A stretch of DNA of 64,000 nucleotides from NCBI RefSeq assembly GCF_900108085.1, contig NZ_FNVR01000019.1, positions 1 to 64,000 on the forward strand. The letters are read 5' to 3'. The DNA comes from Algoriphagus boritolerans DSM 17298 = JCM 18970 (GTDB lineage Bacteria; Bacteroidota; Bacteroidia; Cytophagales; Cyclobacteriaceae). The notes beneath the pieces were generated by a model that was given only the letters and a program-made list of their open reading frames with translations, ran no database searches and was not told the DNA's origin. Every line of letters starts with the position of its first letter. Position 1 is the stretch's first letter. The position numbers and the translations under genes are program-made. This document shows, one piece after another, positions 58,730-64,000 of this stretch.

Positions 58730-60565
58730 TCAAACTGACTGAATACTGGAAAGCTTTTGATAAAGACCGTCTGCAGCCATCAGGTCCGCATGTGATCCGC
58801 GCTGTGCGATTTCACCTTTTTCGATCACCAAAATCTCATCAGCATGTTGGATTGTACTCAAGCGATGTGCAATTACCAAAGTAGTACGATTGGTCATCAA
58901 TTTGGTCAAAGCCTCTTGTACCAAATGTTCTGATTCGGAATCCAAAGCAGAGGTCGCTTCATCCAAAATGAGAATCGGAGGATTTTTCAAGACGGCCCGG
59001 GCGATGCTTAACCGCTGCCGCTGCCCACCGGAAAGTTTCGAGCCACGTTCCCCTATGGAAGTCTGGTAACCATTTTCCAAGTTTGAGATGAATTCGTGAG
59101 CGTTGGCAATTTTTGCAGCTTCGATGACTTGATCCTCGGTTGCATCCGCTATTCCAAAGGCAATATTGTTGAACACCGTGTCATTGAACAGAATGGACTC
59201 TTGCGTCACGATACCCATCAGACTTCTGAGTTGGGATGGTGAAAAATCCCTCAGATTAGTGCCGTCCAGATAAATCCCGCCGGAAGTAGGATCATAAAAT
59301 CGCGGAACCAAATCTGCCAAGGTAGATTTCCCGCCTCCGGAAGGGCCTACCAACGCGATGGTTTTTCCTTTTTTCAGGGTGAAATTAATGGCTTTCAACA
59401 CCAGTTTGTCTTCATAAGCAAAAGCTACGTCCCTGAACTCAATAGCAGTTCTGAACTCAGAAACAGGCTTTGGTACGGCCGGAGCTTTGATTTGACTTTC
59501 AGTGTCGATCACTCCAAAAATCCGTTCCGCAGAAGCGATCCCCCGCTGAATGTTGGAAAAAGCCCGGGAGATTTCCTTGGCGGGATTCAGGACTTGTGTG
59601 AAAATAATGATATAGGTAATGAAGTCCGAGGCACTCAAATCAGACTCTCCACTGAGTACCAAACTGCCCCCATAGACTAAAATTCCTGCGACAACGCTGA
59701 CCCCAAGAAATTGTGAAATAGGTGATGCAAGCTCATTTTTCCGCGCCATACTCACATTGACTTTGGAGTAATAATCTGTTTCCTGGTCAAATTTTTTACC
59801 GATAAAACGCTCCGCATTGAAGGCTTTGATTACGCGCATTCCGCCAAGCGCTTCGTCCAGAATATTGACGATTCGGCCCAAGGACTGCTGGCTTTGTACT
59901 GCTTTTTTCTTGAGTCTGCGGGTGATTCCTCCAATGATTGCTCCCGATATCGGGATGATCAGGATGGTGAAAAGGGTCAGCTTGACTGACATGAAAAACA
60001 ACACGGAAAAGTACAGGATAATCGTGGCAGGTTCACGGAAAACCACTCTCAGGGACTGAACGATCGTGTTTTCGACTTCCTGCACATCGTTGGTCATTTT
60101 GGACATCAAATCCCCTTTTCGCTCATTGGAAAAGTATCCGATGTGTAAGGCACCAACTTTCTCGAAAATATCCATCCGCATGCCCTTGATGACGGTAGCA
60201 CGGACTTTTGCCAAAACAACAGCGGAAAGGTAGGTGAACAGATTGGATAAAAAGACCGAGAAGACAATGATGATGCATACAAAGAACAGGGTTCCCATTT
60301 TCCCATATGTATCCTGAACGGTCAAAAAATAGTGATTGAACAGTCCTGTGAAATATTCTATGGAAAAAGTGAAGGTTGGAAGCGTTCTGAATTTTTCCAG
60401 CGACTCCGGCTCCACCTGCTCAAAAATCACATCAAAAAGTGGCTTGAGCAGTGTAAAATTGATCAATCCAAAAATGATGGAAAAGAGGGTGTACAAGATG
60501 TAGGTGGGGACGAATTTGCCAAATGGACGAGCATAAGACAGGATCCGAAGGTAGGTTTGCATCAA
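58730..60565 (-). CDS. MsbA-type ABC transporter, fused permease and ATPase
   Basis: This 611-residue half-transporter has six transmembrane segments in residues 1-330, then an ATPase domain with Walker A GPSGGGKSTL near 398, signature LSGGQRQRL near 501, and Walker B ILILDEATSALD near 520. Resembles MsbA lipid A/phospholipid flippases. It has no C39 peptidase domain, so it is not the exporter expected for the double-glycine peptides at 11-26 kb. Confidence 0.9.
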   Translation of the reverse strand: MMQTYLRILSYARPFGKFVPTYILYTLFSIIFGLINFTLLKPLFDVIFEQVEPESLEKFRTLPTFTFSIEYFTGLFNHYFLTVQDTYGKMGTLFFVCIIIVFSVFLSNLFTYLSAVVLAKVRATVIKGMRMDIFEKVGALHIGYFSNERKGDLMSKMTNDVQEVENTIVQSLRVVFREPATIILYFSVLFFMSVKLTLFTILIIPISGAIIGGITRRLKKKAVQSQQSLGRIVNILDEALGGMRVIKAFNAERFIGKKFDQETDYYSKVNVSMARKNELASPISQFLGVSVVAGILVYGGSLVLSGESDLSASDFITYIIIFTQVLNPAKEISRAFSNIQRGIASAERIFGVIDTESQIKAPAVPKPVSEFRTAIEFRDVAFAYEDKLVLKAINFTLKKGKTIALVGPSGGGKSTLADLVPRFYDPTSGGIYLDGTNLRDFSPSQLRSLMGIVTQESILFNDTVFNNIAFGIADATEDQVIEAAKIANAHEFISNLENGYQTSIGERGSKLSGGQRQRLSIARAVLKNPPILILDEATSALDSESEHLVQEALTKLMTNRTTLVIAHRLSTIQHADEILVIEKGEIAQRGSHADLMAADGLYQKLSSIQSV

Positions 60566-60621
60566 AAGATTGAAAATGAATCGGTCTGCAAGTTACGCAA
60601 ATTTGGATTCTGAGTTTTCTG

Positions 60622-62325
60622 TCAATAGTTGAAGTCAGGTCGGACAAAGTTCCACCGGAAAGCCAGCTGCAGGTAGTGACTCGCACTGGGGGCGTCTAAA
60701 TCCTGAGCAGTTCTTCTTCGGTAGGTATGCGAAGCATCCACAAAGAAGTTGTGTTTGAGCATGTACGAGGCTGTCAGATTGGCCTGGACCACCTTGTTTT
60801 CCACTCCCTGACCGATAAAATTCCCAAACAATCCTGTCGGGCTTCCCTCCAGCCGATTTTTCAACACATCCCCTCCCCAGTTGGTCTCGGTATTTTCATC
60901 CGTGCCAAAATATTGATAAAAGCCAGTTAGGTTTAAGTCCAGCCTAGGAAGAGGCTGATACCTGACAATTCCGACAAACTCTCTGAAATTGGCCCCCCGC
61001 GGATGTGTCAGTGGAGTGTTCCAGTTGGAATAGGACTGATAATCCACTTTTTCCTGAAAAGTGTAGGGCCTTGCCTGATTCCATTCCGCCTGAAAATCCA
61101 GATTATTCAATCCGAATACATTGATGTATTTGTAGCCCAGTTGTGCACCGTATTTATTTCGCTTAGAGCCTTCTCCATCGATCTCAAAAAATTCGGAAAA
61201 GACGAATTCATCCAGCGCAAACTGTCCATAAAGCTCCATGCCTGGAGTGAAAATCCACTTTGCATCCAATCCCAGCATGACCTTGTCAGGCGTGCCCTGC
61301 TGCTGCTCCACCCATCTTAGGAAGATGATGGGATTGAAGTAGTTGAAATTGATCTTGTCAGTCATGATGGAAGAGAAAAAGCCCAAATTCAGGTTTTTTC
61401 CCACATTAAAACCGAGTCTGTTGTAAGCAAAATATTTCTGCGGATAGCGTCCATCTGTTGGTCTGCCTCGATTGTAAAAGACGTCAGCGGTCATCTGAGT
61501 CCAAAGATTGGTCAGTTGAAACTTCCAGACCTTGGTATTGAACTTTACGAACATGTAGGGATTGGAGAAATCCGAGATTTGAAACGAACGATAGCCTTCT
61601 CCTGCGAAATTCCGATCGTGTCCGGCTTGGATTTCGATGTGTTTGGTGACTTGAAATGACACGTGTCCCAAAGCGGAAAAATAGCTGTAGCCGTCCCCAT
61701 CGTATTCCTTCCAGAATCCTTCCCCTGGTACAGCGCCGTTATTTTCAGCGTAGCTTTTTACCCAACTCGGAAAGAAAACCTCCGAGGTGGTCAAATAGGT
61801 GTAAAACCCCACTTTTTTGTCAACTGATCCTCGTAAAACCAACCCTCTCGCCAGTCGAGCTGGATTTCGGACATTGTCTGTTTCGGTACCTCCACTCATA
61901 TAAATCACTGGACTCAGGTGGATTCCGAACTCCTCACTCTCATGATGCGCGAAGTCTCCCGGTCTTCGGTAGAGGGATTTAAGAAATGGTTTTTTGGATT
62001 CAGGGGTTTCTTGTTCTGAAAATTCCCAATTGTCCTGGCTCATGTAGTCCAGGTTAAACCGATCGGCTTTAGATCGGATTACTTCCGGATTTTTGGCAAG
62101 GCTATCTAAGAATTTGGCTAAAATATCACGGCGATAAGGTTTGTACCCACTGTTGAAAAAGGGGTTATTTCTTCCCTGGAGTATTTCGTAGCGATCTACT
62201 TTGTGATAATAGTCCCGATCATAGGGTAAATAAGCTCCCTGAGCAAAGCTTAAATCCGGAATTAGGAGTAGGCCAAATACAAAGATCAAGAGGCCGAAAA
62301 GTTGCGTAGGAGTGGTTTTTTGCAT
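60622..62325 (-). CDS. Wzi/RemB-like outer-membrane beta-barrel protein
   Basis: This 567-residue exported protein has a signal peptide (ending LSFAQ), an N-terminal helical segment (YLPYDRDYYHKVDRYEIL..., about 30-110), and a C-terminal series of amphipathic strands (GFYTYLTTSEVFF, IEIQAGHDRNFAGEGYRSF, LNLGFFSSIM, ATASYML-type end ending FRWNFVRPDF with an aromatic C terminus). Similar to Wzi-like capsule-assembly and RemB-like gliding proteins of Bacteroidetes. Confidence 0.75.
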   Translation of the reverse strand: MQKTTPTQLFGLLIFVFGLLLIPDLSFAQGAYLPYDRDYYHKVDRYEILQGRNNPFFNSGYKPYRRDILAKFLDSLAKNPEVIRSKADRFNLDYMSQDNWEFSEQETPESKKPFLKSLYRRPGDFAHHESEEFGIHLSPVIYMSGGTETDNVRNPARLARGLVLRGSVDKKVGFYTYLTTSEVFFPSWVKSYAENNGAVPGEGFWKEYDGDGYSYFSALGHVSFQVTKHIEIQAGHDRNFAGEGYRSFQISDFSNPYMFVKFNTKVWKFQLTNLWTQMTADVFYNRGRPTDGRYPQKYFAYNRLGFNVGKNLNLGFFSSIMTDKINFNYFNPIIFLRWVEQQQGTPDKVMLGLDAKWIFTPGMELYGQFALDEFVFSEFFEIDGEGSKRNKYGAQLGYKYINVFGLNNLDFQAEWNQARPYTFQEKVDYQSYSNWNTPLTHPRGANFREFVGIVRYQPLPRLDLNLTGFYQYFGTDENTETNWGGDVLKNRLEGSPTGLFGNFIGQGVENKVVQANLTASYMLKHNFFVDASHTYRRRTAQDLDAPSASHYLQLAFRWNFVRPDFNY

Positions 62326-62550
62326 CAGTTAAAGCTAGAAAAGAATTGGAAAATTGGAATCAAGGTCCTGAAAAAAATCAATGAGGAGTTTTCTTTTTTT
62401 TGAATTCCATTTATTGGATTGATCTCCATCCCTCATCTTAGGATAGATTAGAAAAGCCTCAGCTTCAACCAAGAATTGTAATACCTGAGATCGATTCATA
62501 CACTTTTTGCTATTTAACAAAGTGTTAATCCCGTGAATGGGGGATATCTT

Positions 62551-62558
62551 TATCTTTG
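62551..62558 (+). promoter_or_regulatory. -7 element of the alkaline phosphatase gene
   Basis: TATCTTTG matches TAnnTTTG, 20 bases before the start codon. Confidence 0.5.
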
Positions 62559-62577
62559 GTAAAAAATTCTTACAGAC

Positions 62578-64000
62578 ATGCGAAAACTACTGTCCCTGAT
62601 TTTCCTGCTTTCGGCAGTCCAATCAATTACTTTGGCACAAAGTCAAACCGAAAGACCTAAACTGGTTGTAGGCATAATTGTCGATCAGATGAGGCAAGAA
62701 TATTTTTACCGATTTGGTGAAAGATTTGGCGAAGGTGGATTTAAGCGATTTTCCGATCAGGGTTTTATGATGACCAATGGACATTATAATTACATTCCGA
62801 CGTATACAGGGCCTGGCCATGCTTCGGTCTATACTGGGACTACACCGGCTACGCATGGGATCATCGGCAATAACTGGTACGTGAAGCAATTGGGTCGGGG
62901 GATCTATTGCGCAGAAGACAGCACCGTGACCAATGTGGCCGGATCTCCCGGGAATGGACAAATCAGCCCGCGAAATATGTTGACTACAACTATTACTGAC
63001 GAGCTGCGTTTTGCGACCGGTAAGCGGTCAAAAGTTGTCGGAATTGCCTTCAAAGATCGGGGAGCAAGTCTTCCTGCCGGACATACCGGAGATGCGTATT
63101 GGTACGATGACGTGACCGGAGACTTTATGACTTCCACTTATTACTATGATTCCCTGACTTTGCCTAAGTGGGTTTCTGCGTTCAACTCAAAAAAAATCGC
63201 GGACTCCTACCTTAAGCAGACCTGGAATACGCTCTTTCCCATAGATACCTATAAAAACAGCATTGCTGACAACAATGATTTTGAGGGGCCTTTTATCGGG
63301 AAATCAACTCCGACTTTTCCATACAATCTGGATTCCCTCAAAGCGGATAACGGAGGTTATGGTCTGTTGTCTTCAACTCCGTATGGAAATAACCTGACAC
63401 TTGACTTTGCATACGCAGCCATTGAAGGCGAAAAGCTAGGTCAGCGCGGTGAGACTGATTTTCTGGCTATAAGTTTTTCGAGTACGGATTACATCGGTCA
63501 CCGATTTGGCCCCCCTTCCGTTGAAGTGGAGGATACCTACCTGAGATTGGATCAGGATCTTGCAAAATTCTTTGAATATCTGGACAAGACGGTAGGAAAA
63601 GACCAATATGTTGTTTTCCTCACTGCTGATCATGGTGTGGCCGAGGTGCCTGCCTATGTGGTGAGTGAAAATGTTCCGGGGGGTAACTTCAACTCCGGGA
63701 TGGTTACCAATCAACTGAAGGGCTTTGCTATGGCCATGTATGGAGAGGGAAATTGGGTCCTTAATTTTTCCAATGAGCAGGTATTTCTGAACAAAGATTT
63801 GGCTCGGGAGAAAAAGATTGATTTTGAGCAGATGCAACGGGATGTGGCTGACTTTTCACTTCGACTCAGGGGTGTGAAAGAGGCCTATACTGCTACTGAT
63901 CTCCGCAGTCAGGAGTTTACTAAAAATCACTCGCACCTTTTGCAAATGGGATACAACCACAAGGCTTCGGGTGATGTGCTGTTGATTTTGGAGCCGGCAT
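62578..64000 (+). CDS. pafA: PafA-type alkaline phosphatase (partial, runs off the window)
   Basis: This is an exported type I phosphodiesterase/alkaline phosphatase-superfamily enzyme. The signal peptide is MRKLLSLIFLLSAVQSITLAQ. The first metal Asp is in VVGIIVDQMRQEY near residue 35, and the Thr nucleophile is in PTYTGPGHASVYTG near 80. Later metal ligands are in SSTDYIGHRFGP near 300 and LTADHGVAEVP near 350. A Thr nucleophile is typical of PafA, the Bacteroidetes phosphate-insensitive enzyme. The 474 codons present lack the C-terminal end. Confidence 0.88.
   Translation, partial: MRKLLSLIFLLSAVQSITLAQSQTERPKLVVGIIVDQMRQEYFYRFGERFGEGGFKRFSDQGFMMTNGHYNYIPTYTGPGHASVYTGTTPATHGIIGNNWYVKQLGRGIYCAEDSTVTNVAGSPGNGQISPRNMLTTTITDELRFATGKRSKVVGIAFKDRGASLPAGHTGDAYWYDDVTGDFMTSTYYYDSLTLPKWVSAFNSKKIADSYLKQTWNTLFPIDTYKNSIADNNDFEGPFIGKSTPTFPYNLDSLKADNGGYGLLSSTPYGNNLTLDFAYAAIEGEKLGQRGETDFLAISFSSTDYIGHRFGPPSVEVEDTYLRLDQDLAKFFEYLDKTVGKDQYVVFLTADHGVAEVPAYVVSENVPGGNFNSGMVTNQLKGFAMAMYGEGNWVLNFSNEQVFLNKDLAREKKIDFEQMQRDVADFSLRLRGVKEAYTATDLRSQEFTKNHSHLLQMGYNHKASGDVLLILEPA

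Noticed and set aside
58730-60565. ABC transporter as exporter of the double-glycine peptides
   Set aside because: It has no N-terminal C39 peptidase domain, sits over 30 kb away and matches MsbA-type flippases.
62335-62520. 61-residue minus-strand frame upstream of the phosphatase gene
   Set aside because: No signal peptide, family or ribosome-binding feature; it overlaps the region where the phosphatase promoter should be. A real small gene cannot be excluded but is not supported.

Overview
The window comes from a Bacteroidota chromosome, most likely a Cyclobacteriaceae/Algoriphagus-type member of the Cytophagales. The evidence is TAnnTTTG-type -7 promoter elements, few Shine-Dalgarno sequences, many lipoproteins and TonB/carboxypeptidase-regulatory proteins, a DUF4421 protein, and the housekeeping genes themselves. 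This is inference from gene content only; no database search was run.

Layout. 1-540: end of an rRNA operon (23S 3' end, 5S, terminator). 666-9000: housekeeping genes (DUF1569-like protein, class Ia ribonucleotide reductase nrdB-nrdA with a candidate NrdR box, ribosomal proteins L21/L27, a large Asp-box propeller protein). 9057-27033: an AT-rich accessory island, all minus strand except one small XRE regulator at its right end. 27040-52430: conserved genes (AAA ATPase, rhomboid protease, polyprenyl synthase, RNase R, 3'-5' exonuclease, lipB, YraN, aminotransferase, glycosyltransferases, FkbM methyltransferase, ALDH, PPK2, PFK, acetyl-xylan-esterase-like hydrolase, MBL hydrolases, cytochrome c protein). 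52440-56420: a second accessory patch with an HNH restriction enzyme, a two-domain adenine methyltransferase and gene debris. 56615-64000: comM, an MsbA-type ABC exporter, a Wzi/RemB-like outer-membrane protein and the start of a PafA-type alkaline phosphatase.

The island at 9.1-27.0 kb is the unusual part. It holds seven tandem modules (called M1-M7 from left to right). In transcription order each is: short precursor peptide with a 28-residue double-glycine leader and a Cys-rich core; an intergenic hairpin; a ~360-393-residue beta-propeller lipoprotein; then, in six of the seven inter-module slots, or in relic form, an ~88-residue front half of a C39 peptidase domain. Leaders, C39 halves and the intergenic region are almost constant, while core peptides and propellers vary. 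Three core classes pair one-to-one with three propeller subfamilies: 4-Cys cores (M1, M7) with 357/362-residue propellers; 6-Cys knottin-spaced cores (M2, M3, M4) with 381-residue DUF4221-type propellers; 6-Cys long-loop cores (M5, M6) with 392/393-residue propellers. An operator-like motif (TTTACT-N7-AGTAAA followed by TTACT) precedes the precursors M1-M6 and also lies between the XRE regulator gene and a broken C39/VKOR/thioredoxin gene. The whole reads as one regulon making secreted disulfide-rich peptides, each with a dedicated surface lipoprotein (receptor, immunity protein or target; undetermined). No complete C39 ABC exporter is in the window, so export and leader cleavage would have to be supplied from elsewhere.

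Decay is visible in the island: a propeller gene with two in-frame stops, a propeller tail fragment, one C39 half with no start codon, a VKOR fusion that lost its core, and a regulator frameshifted in a run of eight C.
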